64,000 nucleotides of DNA from Adiantum capillus-veneris (GCA_014529385.2 CM043944.1:91133914-91197913); one strand, 5' to 3'. Shown: positions 40,915 through 51,288, counted from the stretch's first letter. A program made the numbers and translations. The notes: a model not told the origin generated them from the sequence alone.

Positions 40915-42431
40915 TGAGAGCGGGAAAAAGAGCAGTGCAATCGGGTGGCTTCTGTACTCGTGCACACTCCACAAACCACGCCTCATGCAAACAAGCAAAG
41001 AACAAAACAAAGGGGGCACCACCCTAAATTAAGAGGTTTAGGGACCTCACACATAGTGCACATAGGCAAGTGAGAATTCTGGCATTATGATGGCATCAAA
41101 ACATATGGCAAAACACCTAGAAACGAAGCTTAGGGACCTTATGTAGCATATATATACACAAGACATCAGCTTAATAATACAACGGCATCTGATCATACAT
41201 AACAAGGATATAGAGAAGCAAGCCAAGGATGGCATAATCCCTTGTCAAAAACAATCAACCCAGCAAGTAGGTATGATCCTACTAGCAACACATCAATACC
41301 TTAGAGAATGATGGCGAGGATGGTGGCCATGGAGCATGAGAGAAGACTCCTTATTTAGGTTTTAGGGCTAGTAATGTAGCATACTAGAGGGAGAGAGAGA
41401 GAGAGAGGGAGAGAGAGTAGAGCTCCATCCATAGCTCCTCGTTGTGAGCAATGTCGTCATAGCTTCGTTGCTTGGTGAAGTGGGTGAGGTGTTGTGTTTT
41501 GAGTGAGAGAAGGCCTCCTTATATAGGTTTCTGAGAGGGTTTAGGGTTAGGGATAAACATGCTTAAATCCGTTGATTGGGGTTACTTTTTGCTTAGGGTG
41601 GTCAACAGATTGAGGTCACCTGATATGTCACCATCAAGATATTCTCTAGAGTGATGTGAGAGGGGAGGGTAAATGCTGATTTTTCTGATTGTGACACATG
41701 GGGATAAGGCCTTGACCAGCATTTAAGAGCAGATAGGTGGCTGTTGAAACTGGAGGTTCTGCACATGTCAGGGGGGGACCTGCTGGGTCCTCCTGAATAT
41801 CAAATTCTCAAAAAATCCTCAACCATGGCTTCTTTTGACATGTGTTCTTTGAAAAAATCAGCATGTCTCTTTTCAACTCAAAAGTCTTTATCCCTGTTGA
41901 CTCACCTTTACTATAAGATTTTCCCCTTTTCTCCTCCTGTAACTGCATTGTTGATGCCCAATCACTGCTTCTAGTAACAATGAACTGTTACCTACCAAAT
42001 ACTTATGGTGTAGTAAAAAATATTTACCATGGGTAAAAAAAGTTACTGTAGGTAAAAAGTGATTTGTATTTACCATGTAGGTGAAAAATATTTACTGTAG
42101 GTAAAAATATTTACTGTGGTAAAAAATATTTACTGTCGGTAAAAAAGTGAAAACGGAGTATGCTGTGCTGTGAGTCCACACGAACATCCTCGTGTAAATT
42201 TCACTAGAAATTCACACCTAGAATGGGCTATTCTGTAAGATATAGGTTGTAGGCATGCATAAGAGCTCGTTCCCACGTATCTTCTGTCCATGGCACTTTT
42301 TACTCTTTGGTGCTTGTGAAGTAGATTTTTCTTCTCTTTCGAGATCCCTTGGACTAGAGTATCCTCATCTCCCCAACAACTGACTGTGCCTTTATTGCAT
42401 CTTCAGAAGGGGTCCTAAAAACCATGCATCA
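40915..42431 (-). repeat. Element C 3' LTR (left)
   Basis: 1,517 bases, plus-strand ends TGAGAGCGGG and CCATGCATCA. Contains a likely minus-strand TATA box (CCTATATAAGG at about 41,517-41,527) and an upstream array of GGTAAAAAATATTTAC-like units. Confidence 0.95.
42012..42148 (-). promoter_or_regulatory. U3 array of GGTAAA/TTTACC units (3' LTR)
   Basis: Six or seven short, partly palindromic units built on TATTTAC-TGTA-GGTAAAAA, about 20 bases each. They lie roughly 490-630 bases upstream of the TATA box in the transcribed direction. Repeated in the other LTR at 48,042-48,178. The position suggests an enhancer-like array; function is not shown. Confidence 0.6.
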
Positions 42432-42450
42432 TATAGCCCTCCCCCTTAAA
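42432..42450 (-). promoter_or_regulatory. Polypurine tract of element C
   Basis: The minus strand reads TTTAAGGGGGAGGGCTATA immediately before the 3' LTR. Confidence 0.85.
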
Positions 42451-42509
42451 CTAGAGGTATTTGATGCCTCTAGCTGTAGGTTGTGCTACAATAGGGTTCT
42501 CTTGAATAC

Positions 42510-42743
42510 TTACCCACCTGGTACCAATTGAATTTGCCATGTTACTGCTTTCTTGGCTGATGCACCCTGTTTAGTCCTTTCTGATGAATAATTGTATCCA
42601 TCCATGACTAACAACCGGTCTCCTAGACCCTTGAAAGCCATACCCCATCCATTGTCAATATCCGCTTTCACTGGTAGCATTCTCTTTTTTTTTTTTTTCT
42701 TCTCTTTTTTTTTTTTTTTTTTGCCCAACTCCTCGTTGAGCAT
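42510..42743 (-). pseudogene. F-box/kelch protein-like fragment inside element C
   Basis: A minus-strand frame begins in an A-rich stretch (plus-strand T runs 42,686-42,722), giving a Lys run, then reads MLPVKADIDNGWGMAFKGLG and DRLLVMDGY, ending in VTWQI and a stop. The pattern LPxRAxxNNGWGxAFKxCGDxLLVxGG is characteristic of the last kelch repeats of plant SKIP11-type F-box/kelch proteins. Only about 45 residues are matched. It lies between the fused protease ORF and the polypurine tract, a region without a normal retrotransposon gene, so capture of host coding sequence is the simplest reading. It may not be expressed as protein. Confidence 0.55.
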
Positions 42744-42889
42744 TCAAGCTAAACCGTAGCATTATTTAGATAAAAGATGACTGTATAGAGAGAATTATAT
42801 AACATAGAGCTATAGACTGCATAAGAAAAATGATAGTATAGTGGCTATATAGATAGGATAGAGATAGAGAAAAAGCATCTGCTACTGCA

Positions 42890-44350
42890 TCACCCTCCAG
42901 GGTCAAATGGAAAGCTCAAAGCTCCCCCACGCATGGTGTAGAATCCACCTGGATCAAAAGTAAAGCATTGCTCATTGCCATCAACCTGTAAAACATGTAT
43001 ATCCAAGCCTTCCTTTGCACTTGTAGGCCAATAGACAGGCCACCCTTCCAGCTCTTTATAGCACGGAGCTTTGTCACCCTGCATCCATAATCCTTCGTGT
43101 CCACTATAAGCATACTTGCCATCACTTGAGAAACCTGAATCATAAGCAGCTACCCTACCATCTGCTACAGAACCCTCCATGGTATAGTCCACTTCAAAAA
43201 AAACTCGCCATTGACACAAAAATATATGTAAAGCAACCTCTAATAACACATGTATCCATAGCATCACATAACATAGCAAGACCCTGCCATTTGCCTCCAC
43301 TTGCTGCATAGCCAAGCAAACCTGATCACTTTTCAAACCTGTATCCAAACCCTCTGTAAACGTCTCCACAACCATCTCTTTATACTCAGAAACATGACCT
43401 ACTAGAGCTTCAACGTGTGCAAATACCTCATCACCAACAAGGTTGACGGCACCTTCCTTTAATTGGATATGGTGTTGGGTTACCGTCACTCCTTTAATGT
43501 GCTCGTAATCAGTTATAAAGAGGCCAGCATACTTCTTTAGTACCTGCAAATAGGGTTCTCTATCTTCTTCTAGTAGGTCCTTAGCTAGCATCTCCTCTAA
43601 GCCTGTGGCTTCTTCCTTGTTTAGAGAGTCTTGACCACCTTCTCCTTCTGGGTTTCGCAGTATTATACCCATGACTTCCAAAGAGCTAGCATCCTCCTCA
43701 GATGGCTCATCCTCAGATGAAGAGCAGCTGCTTGTGCTCCATTCATCCATAGAAGTCTCCATCTCTAGGTCTTGTTGTCTACCCTGCTTCATGTCATACA
43801 CAATTTTTTGTTGCTTGCCACCTACCTTATGATTTGGTCGCAACTCAAAGGAACCTGTCTCCCAATCTTGCGTAGCTTTCATAGCCATAAGCCAAGGTCT
43901 TCCAAGGATTAGTGGATAGCCCTCCCCCTTAGTTGGGATCACATAAGCATCAATTGAGATTGCCACACCAAAAGCTGAAACCTTCACTCCATTAACCTTT
44001 ACCACACAAGCCACCCTTACATTATTTGCCATCTTAGCTTGTAAGGAAGTTTTCTCGTTTACTTCCAAACCCAACCTGTGCATTAATTTCTCTGTCATAA
44101 CACAAATCTCGGCTCCACCATCTACGTACACATTGGAGACTCGCTGACTCTTAATCTCTGCATCAATGACTGGCAGGATATCCTTCATGCCTCTTGCACT
44201 AATAGACCCAACTGACTTTGCCTTAGCCCTCCTGGTGCTGACCATCTTAGACCAGGTTCTACGCATCTTTGGGGAAAGGTGGAGGAGTTGCTGCCATGAA
44301 ATCTTTGGTCCTTGCTTACTCACATCTGCTATGAAATCTTTGGTCCTTGC
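42890..44350 (-). CDS. Element C protease fused to an unidentified domain
   Basis: Open for about 480 codons on the minus strand, with no clear ATG at its start because a 35-bp duplication separates it from gag. The retropepsin has VYVDGGAEICVM (Asp codon 44,120-44,122) with DGG in place of DSG/DTG and ends ...YPLILGRPWLMAM. An acidic linker and the usual RT approach follow (YAGLFITDYEHIKGVTV, QHHIQLKEGA). At about 43,450 retroviral similarity ends and some 185 residues of unknown origin follow in frame: an EALVGHVSEYKEMVVE segment, a hydrophobic stretch (LLCYVMLWIHVLLEVALHIF) and a Gly/Tyr/Trp-rich end with two FDPGG motifs. The RT, RNase H and integrase are absent. The protease would process Gag. 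Confidence 0.7.
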   Translation of the reverse strand, partial: ARTKDFIADVSKQGPKISWQQLLHLSPKMRRTWSKMVSTRRAKAKSVGSISARGMKDILPVIDAEIKSQRVSNVYVDGGAEICVMTEKLMHRLGLEVNEKTSLQAKMANNVRVACVVKVNGVKVSAFGVAISIDAYVIPTKGEGYPLILGRPWLMAMKATQDWETGSFELRPNHKVGGKQQKIVYDMKQGRQQDLEMETSMDEWSTSSCSSSEDEPSEEDASSLEVMGIILRNPEGEGGQDSLNKEEATGLEEMLAKDLLEEDREPYLQVLKKYAGLFITDYEHIKGVTVTQHHIQLKEGAVNLVGDEVFAHVEALVGHVSEYKEMVVETFTEGLDTGLKSDQVCLAMQQVEANGRVLLCYVMLWIHVLLEVALHIFLCQWRVFFEVDYTMEGSVADGRVAAYDSGFSSDGKYAYSGHEGLWMQGDKAPCYKELEGWPVYWPTSAKEGLDIHVLQVDGNEQCFTFDPGGFYTMRGGALSFPFDPGG

Positions 44351-44365
44351 TTACTCACATCTGCT
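44296..44365 (-). repeat. 35-bp tandem duplication at the gag/protease junction
   Basis: Two consecutive 35-base copies (44,296-44,330 and 44,331-44,365), identical as read by eye. Because 35 is not a multiple of three, the second copy shifts the frame and the junction creates a TAG that ends gag. Confidence 0.9.
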
Positions 44366-45582
44366 ACCAAGTCGTAAGGTATGGATCCTACCCCAAGTGG
44401 AAAGTCTTCTACTCCTATGTGCCTCCTTGACCTACTCTTCCTTTTCTTGTCTCCTATCACTTGGGAGGAACCCTCATTCCCTTTATCCGGCTCTGAAGCT
44501 TCCATTTCATCAGTTCTTTGTCTCCTAACTCTCTTTATTGGCATGGCAACAGCTTCCTCCATTTTTTCTTTCCCTTTATCCTTACCATTGTCAAGACTTA
44601 TGACAGAGACAGCCCTGTCCTCCCCTCCCGATGGTAGTGGAGGGATCTCTGATGCTGCTTGTGGTGGTGGAGGAGGGGGTCTCAATATTTGGATTGGTGG
44701 AGCCACGTGTGAATTTTGTCCATTTAGTGGCCTAGCTCGAGGAGGAGTGACTTGCTGGCGAGGAGGCCGTCTTTGATTACCATTTCCTTGATAGCGTCGT
44801 GGATGGGGGCAATAATACATGCTGTGACCTACCTCTCCACAGTTGTAGCAAATGTACTCACGTGCTTGCCTTTGTCCTTCTTGTCTATTTCGTTCATTTC
44901 CTGGCTGGGGAGCCCTTACACCTTGAACCAGATTGATGGACAAGCTCTCTAGTTGATTGGTGATTTGTTGAAGTAATTCTTGTTGAGAGGACTCTTGGTC
45001 TATTGCTCCTATCCTTGCTACTACCCTTGCCGTAGGTTGAGCTAGCGGTGGAGGCTCCATTCCCCCTTGTAGTTGAGCTTGGAATTTTAACTTCCTATCC
45101 TTCTCCCTTGCATAAGTCATAGCTTTATCAAAGGTATCTGGGAATTTACCTTTTACCTTTTCTCGAAGGATGGGGTAAAGCCCTGCCAGGAAACAGTCCT
45201 TCTTTAGGCATTCTGGCGCCCTTTCTCCTTCACCTAGTGATGCACACCATTTCTCCCACAGGTTGGAAAACTTTCCTTCATAGCTTCTATAGTCATTGGG
45301 TGATGTTTGGCGTAGCTCTAAGAGCCATCTCCATATCTCCTTTGGAGGCTCATGGCGGCGAAATTCTTCGATGAAGGCCATCTTTAAGGACTCCGAGTCT
45401 CTTCTTTCTTCAGGTGCCAAAGTTTGATACCATAATTTTGCACCTTCCCTCAAGACCAAAGGAAAGGCCCTTAACTTAGTAGCTTCGTCATCCCTTCCCG
45501 ATACCAGAAAGGCCATTTCCAAATTATCCAAAAAGTCTGGAGCAACCTCCCCAGGCTTACCATAAAAATTAGGGAAGGCCAT
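44329..45582 (-). CDS. Element C Gag (capsid plus zinc knuckle)
   Basis: 417 codons from the ATG at 45,582 (MAFPNFYGKPGEVAP). Residues about 5-160 form the Ty3/gypsy retrotransposon_gag domain (LDNLEMAFLVSG, GAKLWYQTLAPEE, WRWLLELRQTSPNDYRSYEG, KKDCFLAGLYPILREKVKG). A canonical CCHC knuckle, CYNCGEVGHSMYYC (44,809-44,850, about residues 245-258), is followed by Pro-rich and Lys/Arg-rich tails. No internal stop, in contrast with all other gag genes in the window, which fits recent activity. It ends early because of the 35-bp duplication. Gag assembles the cytoplasmic particle and binds element RNA. Confidence 0.9.
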   Translation of the reverse strand: MAFPNFYGKPGEVAPDFLDNLEMAFLVSGRDDEATKLRAFPLVLREGAKLWYQTLAPEERRDSESLKMAFIEEFRRHEPPKEIWRWLLELRQTSPNDYRSYEGKFSNLWEKWCASLGEGERAPECLKKDCFLAGLYPILREKVKGKFPDTFDKAMTYAREKDRKLKFQAQLQGGMEPPPLAQPTARVVARIGAIDQESSQQELLQQITNQLESLSINLVQGVRAPQPGNERNRQEGQRQAREYICYNCGEVGHSMYYCPHPRRYQGNGNQRRPPRQQVTPPRARPLNGQNSHVAPPIQILRPPPPPPQAASEIPPLPSGGEDRAVSVISLDNGKDKGKEKMEEAVAMPIKRVRRQRTDEMEASEPDKGNEGSSQVIGDKKRKSRSRRHIGVEDFPLGVGSIPYDLVADVSKQGPKIS

Positions 45583-45905
45583 AAGTGAGAGAGTAAACAA
45601 TTACACAAACAACTCCAATTGAGTATGGTAATTACAATTTGGATCTTTAGCATAACTTAGCTCAAAATAGGATGAAGATCGACACATCAAAGGAATGGTA
45701 ATAGTCTAGTAAGGGTAGAATGACAGGATGAGGAGAGCGCAAGATTTCCCCAAGTCTCTCGGCTCCAAACAACAGGGCTATTCTTTGCTGATAAAATATT
45801 TTTCTATCAATACAAATATTCACACGGATATGACGCACAAAATGGAAAGGAAACATGCGGGGATCATCATTCTCATTATTGGCATCCATACTTACACACA
45901 AGAGC

Positions 45906-46439
45906 CTAGCTTAGTTGCACCACCTTGGGACCAATGAGCCTGATCAGCCACAGAAGGTCAGCACCTTGGATCACTTCGACTCTTCCTGATGCATCTCTGA
46001 AGACGTAAGGCATGATGGCAACACTTTGTACAATGCTCATCCTTTTAGCAAGCAACAATTGGATGCTATTACCATAATCAGCATGACGAATGAAAGTGAC
46101 ACCATTAATGTGCAGCACATCATCAACTAAGATAGTTTCCTTAGATTGAGATAACTTCTTGAAAATTAGCAGCAAAGGTAGGGCAGGGAGGCTTTTCACC
46201 CGGTCTCCAAAGCAGTTTGGATAATATCCAAAGTGATCTTCACGCGGACAGGAGGTTGGCTTGGGATTGGTGGTGTCTAGATTCACAAAGTGCACTGGGA
46301 ACACTCGCAGACGGGCGGCAATCTTGTAGGCAAGCCTTCGCCTCTTTGCTTCAGGAGAATTTAGGGGTGAGAGTCGTGGTTGCAAGTTGGAGGTTGAAGT
46401 TGGTTGCTCACTAGCCTTTTTCTTGCCTGTAGTGGTCAT
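45906..46439 (-). CDS. 177-codon ORF upstream of gag in element C, unknown
   Basis: ATG at 46,439 (MTTTGKKKASEQPTSTSN), open to 45,906, 324 bases before the gag ATG. The N-terminus is basic and Ser/Thr-rich (about 60 residues). The C-terminal 110 residues look globular, with VFPVHFVNLDTTNPKP, HFGYYPNCFGDRVKSL, ETILVDDVLHINGVTFIRH and ADLLWLIRLIGPKVV. I do not recognise a family. The same frame is open further 5' without an ATG, and 46,716-46,477 holds another open stretch with KRRKITSTPKWPK. It could be an element-specific accessory protein, a captured host fragment, or an exon spliced to gag. Confidence 0.5.
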   Translation of the reverse strand: MTTTGKKKASEQPTSTSNLQPRLSPLNSPEAKRRRLAYKIAARLRVFPVHFVNLDTTNPKPTSCPREDHFGYYPNCFGDRVKSLPALPLLLIFKKLSQSKETILVDDVLHINGVTFIRHADYGNSIQLLLAKRMSIVQSVAIMPYVFRDASGRVEVIQGADLLWLIRLIGPKVVQLS

Positions 46440-46926
46440 GTAATCCCTTATTAATGAGATTAAGCCAAATGTTACCTTATGCTTGAGCACGCGTTGCGGC
46501 CTTGGGCCACTTAGGTGTAGAGGTGATCTTCCTCCTCTTAGTCGGCTCCTCAAGAAAGAGAGGTCTGGTGATGCTTTCTCTTCCCTTAATGTGTGTCATA
46601 GTACCTTCGTGTATGTTGATGTAGAATATTTCAAGCTCATGTGCGTTGGAGGTTTCTGGAGCACTCATAGGTTGAGAGGAGAGGTATATCAAGCTCTTCT
46701 TCTTACTCTCCTTCATTGGCGACGATCACGAACAAGGCATGTAGAAGAACTTACTTCTTGAATTTCGATGACACTGCAACCTGGTAACAAGACCTCGATG
46801 AAAGCTTTTAAGGCCTCTAAAGCCTCCACCTCTTCTGTTCTCCAATTTGCAAACTCCTCACGCCATTCGTCCATGTTGTAGATTGCACATCTTCATTGCT
46901 TGTGGACTGAAGGTCTGTGTAGCCCT

Positions 46927-46943
46927 CCTCAGTGGGGGCACCA
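46927..46943 (-). promoter_or_regulatory. Primer-binding site of element C
   Basis: The minus strand after the 5' LTR end reads TTTTGGTGCCCCCACTGAGG; TGGTGCCCCCACTGAGG is the likely primer match. The tRNA was not identified. Confidence 0.6.
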
Positions 46944-46946
46944 AAA

Positions 46947-48461
46947 TGAGAGCGGGAAAAAGAGTAGTGCAATCGGGTGGCCTCTGTACTCGTGCACACT
47001 CCACAAACCACACCTCATGCAAACAAGCAAAGAACAAAACAAAGGGGGCACCACCCTAAATTAAGAGGTTTAGGGACCTCACACATAGTGCACATAGGCA
47101 AGTGAGACTTCTGGCATTATGATGGCATCAAAACATATGGCAAAACACCTAGAAACGAAGCTTAGGGACCTTATGTAGCATATATATACACAAGACATCA
47201 GCTTAACAATACAACGGCATCTGATCATACATAACAAGGATATAGAGAAGCAAGCCAAGGATGGCATAATCCCTTGTCAAAAACAATCAACCCAGCAAGT
47301 AGGTATGATCCTAGTAGCAACACATCAATACCTTAGAGAATGATGGCGAGGATGGTGGCCATGGAGCATGAGAGAAGACTCCTTATTTAGGTTTTAGGGC
47401 TAGTAATGTAGCATACTAGAGGGAGAGAGAGAGAGAGGGATAGAGAGTAGAGCTCCATCCATAGCTCCTCGTTGTGAGCAATGTCGTCATAGCTTCGTTG
47501 CTTGGTGAAGTGGGTGAGGTGTTGTGTTTTGAGTGAGAGAAGGCCTCCTTATATAGGTTTCTGAGAGGGTTTAGGGTTAGGGATAAACATGCTTAAATCC
47601 GTTGATTGGGGTTACTTTTTGCTTAGGGTGGTCAACAGATTGAGGTCACCTGATATGTCACCATCAAGATATTCTCTAGAGTGATGTGAGAGGGGAGGGT
47701 AAATGCTGATTTTTCTGATTGTGACACATGGGGATAAGGCCTTGACCAGCATTTAAGAGCAGGTAGGTGGCTGTTGAAACTGGAGGTTCTGCACATGTCA
47801 GGGGGGGACCTGCTGGGTCCTCCTGAATATCAAATTCTCAAAAAATCCTCAACCATGGCTTCTTTTGACATGTGTTCTTTGAAAAAATCAGCATGTCTCT
47901 TTTCAACTCAAAAGTCTTTATCCCTGTTGACTCACCTTTACTATAAGATTTTCCCCTTTTCTCCTCTTGTAACTGCATTGTTGATGCCCAATCACTGCTT
48001 CTAGTAACAGTGAACTGTTACCTACCAAATACTTATGGTGTAGTAAAAAATATTTACCATGGGTAAAAAAAGTTACTGTAGGTAAAAAGTGATTTGTATT
48101 TACCATGTAGGTGAAAAATATTTACTGTAGGTAAAAATATTTACTGTGGTAAAAAATATTTACTGTCGGTAAAAAAGTGAAAACGGAGTATGCTATGCTG
48201 TGAGTCCACACGAACATCCTCGTGTAAATTTCACTAGAAATTCACACCTAGAATGGGCTATTCTGTAAGATATAGGTTGTAGGCATGCATAAGAGCTCGT
48301 TCCTACGTATCTTCTGTCCATGGCACTTTTTACTCTTTGGTGCTTGTGAAGTAGATTTTTCTTCTCTTTCGAGATTCCTTGGACTAGAGTATCCTCATCT
48401 CCCCAACAACTGACTGTGCCTTTATTGCATCTTCAGAAGGGGTCCTAAAAACCATGCATCA
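46947..48461 (-). repeat. Element C 5' LTR (right)
   Basis: 1,515 bases, nearly identical to 40,915-42,431, with the same TATA box (about 47,547-47,557) and U3 array (48,042-48,178). Confidence 0.95.
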
Positions 48462-48466
48462 ATACC
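48462..48466. repeat. Target-site duplication, right of element C
   Basis: ATACC, identical to 40,910-40,914. Confidence 0.9.
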
Positions 48467-48845
48467 CTTTGCCTTGAGGATGCAAAAGTTTTTGATGACT
48501 TGACGTAGATCCATATCAATGTTAAATAAATTTTCCTTTCCACTTGGCAAGTGTGAACTCATCCTTGCATTCTCCTCATCTGACCACATGCAAGGCATTG
48601 AGGAATCAACTTGTGTCAAATACTCTCAAATGTAAACAAATGCTTGTGCGCACAATCCACCCTTTGGCCATGCATGCCATTGGTTGGGTCTATAGTTGCA
48701 CAAAATTTTTGAGAGTCTTTAAAACCTCTCTAGAAACAACATCCATTGTGCATGCACTACCCCACATATTGAAATCTCCTTAACCACATGAACCAAGAGG
48801 TGGACTTGACTAAGAAGAGTGGATCGAGGAAATGCATCCTCAATG
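48467..48845 (-). pseudogene. CACTA (TNP2-type) transposase remnant with DUF4218-like segment
   Basis: The minus-strand translation, with one or two frame shifts, reads VHLLVHVVKEI, then VHAQWMLFLERF, then LKTLKNFV and the remains of a PEGSMAEG-like stretch (PMACMAKGW). This is the order and wording of DUF4218 of plant CACTA/En-Spm TNP2 proteins (VHL.VHL..E...GPV..RWM...ER.L..LK..VR...PEG.MAEGY). The following DEENARMSSHLPSGKENLF fits the acidic connector. Element C interrupts it directly afterwards, and 40,914-40,090 holds the rest. The transposase is dead. Confidence 0.65.
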
Positions 48846-48916
48846 GCACACACAATTTTCATGACAAAACAATTGAGCAATAGGGATGGCATCTATTTTA
48901 GCTTCTTTGGAGTGCG

Positions 48917-48919
<3 letters not shown>

Positions 48920-48957
<38 letters not shown>
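48920..48957. repeat. (GA)n microsatellite
   Basis: About 19 GA units. Confidence 0.95.
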
Positions 48958-48964
<7 letters not shown>

Positions 48965-49364
48965 CGAAAGATGGCTGTCTAGTCAGTAAACCCTTCCAAA
49001 ATCCTTGAATGCTGCCATGCATACAATTCCCCCCATGCTTCCTGCATCACCTTCCCTAGCCTCTTGCGTCCGGCTTGCCTCGTTTCAAATTCCTTCAAAA
49101 AGTATTGTCTCTAGATTCTATTTTCCAATGAATTTTTTAGAATCGATCACAGATACATCCTTCCTTTTATTTAGAGAAAAATTTTGTTCACAAAAGTCTA
49201 GTGGGACTAGAATAAAAATACGCCAACCAATGCATTGACAATGCAAATGCATAAAGAATAGGACACCCACATTGTGGGTTATATTTTTTGACATGCCATA
49301 CTCAAAGGCCTTAGCGATGAGTCAAATTTTGGGTTAGCAAGGAGGTGCCCTTTCACTGGGTAAG

Positions 49365-49475
<111 letters not shown>

Positions 49476-49568
49476 CGCCTTCTTTCTGGTGAGTTGGCAA
49501 CTTGGCGAGGTCCTCAACGACTCTTCTTTTTGGTGCTTTATGACATGGTCTACATTATTCGGTTTTGA

Positions 49569-50139
<571 letters not shown>

Positions 50140-51023
50140 TGTTAGCAGCAAGCTAATCCATGTAACATTTTTCGGGAGCCTTTATTTTAAAATCACTTAT
50201 TCTTTTGATACATCGAGAATATTGTAACTCCTATTTTCCAAGTGGATATTGTAATCGATGAGCGCGAGCTATAAGCTTCCATATTGTATCAATTTATCCT
50301 TAGTTAGAGCTCCCAAATGATTATTTTTTTACCAAAGAAACTTTAGCTAAGGTATAAAAACCAATTTTTGTGAGTTATTATCAAGTTTTTGGATAAAAAA
50401 TACACAGTGTGAGCTAATGGCGCTCACTTATCTCCTTCTCATGCTTCCTACTCCCTTGTCGGTTGTCACATTGCAATGTTGTCTGTTGCGTTGCAATGGC
50501 AGGTAAGAGCTCTACGCACTGATGTAAACATATTATGGTAAGTCGTAGCTTTTGGCGTCGCCAACTCGATGCCTAATTTCATCATAAGTAGGAATATAAG
50601 CTAGGAAATCATAAAATAAGTATAGGTGGGGTATTGGGGCATCATTGCTAAGCATTTGGATGCATTCGGGGTCAAAAACAACTAGGTCAAAATCTCACTG
50701 CTGTTAATAATGGAATTGTTTGCACTTCATCAAAAGTGAGATTTGAGACCATAAACATGTGTGCTTAGGTATTATATACTTGTCCTATAAGTTTCGTAAC
50801 ATTCGGACGTCGTTTGATGCTATAACGGTCATGTTTTGTTTGCCGATTAGTGAATGTATCTTGTGTTAGATGCAAGTTGTTTGTTGTTTTCCAAGAGATT
50901 GACACCCTCTTGTAGCCTCTATGCACTAGTCAAGTTAGCTTTGTCCCATGGATTGACAATTATGTTCGTGGTTCTCGCTATGTCTGCAATAAGATAAGAA
51001 TGAGGCTAGGAAACCCATCCACA
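50140..51023 (+). mobile_element. Element 2 5' LTR (left boundary tentative)
   Basis: The right end is clear: ...CCCATCCACA followed by a primer-binding site. The best left end is TGTTAGCAGCAAGC at 50,140, giving TG...CA and 884 bases, with a TATA box (TATAAAAA, 50,353-50,360) at a sensible place. No second LTR lies in the window to confirm it. Confidence 0.55.
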
Positions 51024-51042
51024 TTTGGCGTCGTTTCGGGGA
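51024..51042 (+). promoter_or_regulatory. Primer-binding site of element 2
   Basis: TTTGGCGTCGTTTCGGGGA directly after the LTR end. It is similar to the element 1 site and to Tat/Athila-type primer sites. Confidence 0.7.
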
Positions 51043-51288
51043 CAAATAGACCTAAACTAGGGAAAACAAGATCATCTTGTGTAGTTGTCCTTTAACTTCC
51101 TCTAGGATCACCCAAAGTAAAACTTTCTCTTTAAAACCGCATAGCTTAAGAGTGTCGTCTTTTGCTGTGTAGAGGTAGCTTGGAAGTAGATAGTACTTGC
51201 TAAGTACCTTCTAGGATTTAGGATTAGGTTAGGATTTTGAGAATGATTCATGGACAAAACAAGTCTTAAGATCAAGGCTCAGGAAACG

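Larger units (their letters stand above)
40915..48461 (-). mobile_element. Element C: young non-autonomous gag-protease LTR retrotransposon
   Basis: 7.5-kb element transcribed on the minus strand: 5' LTR (48,461-46,947), primer-binding site, 177-codon ORF, gag, protease, an unidentified fused segment, an F-box/kelch-like fragment, polypurine tract, 3' LTR (42,431-40,915). A perfect 5-bp ATACC duplication flanks it. The LTRs differ by about 13 substitutions and a 2-base indel over 1.5 kb by eye, roughly 1%, so the insertion is recent. Homology to pol stops right after the spacer leading into RT; no RT, RNase H or integrase remains, so it must have moved using proteins from a relative. Confidence 0.92.

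Noticed and set aside
41047-42076. Paired small ORFs (for example 41,047-41,235 and 47,079-47,267; 41,744-41,974 and 47,774-48,004)
   Set aside because: They recur because they lie in the two near-identical LTRs of element C; they have no coding features.
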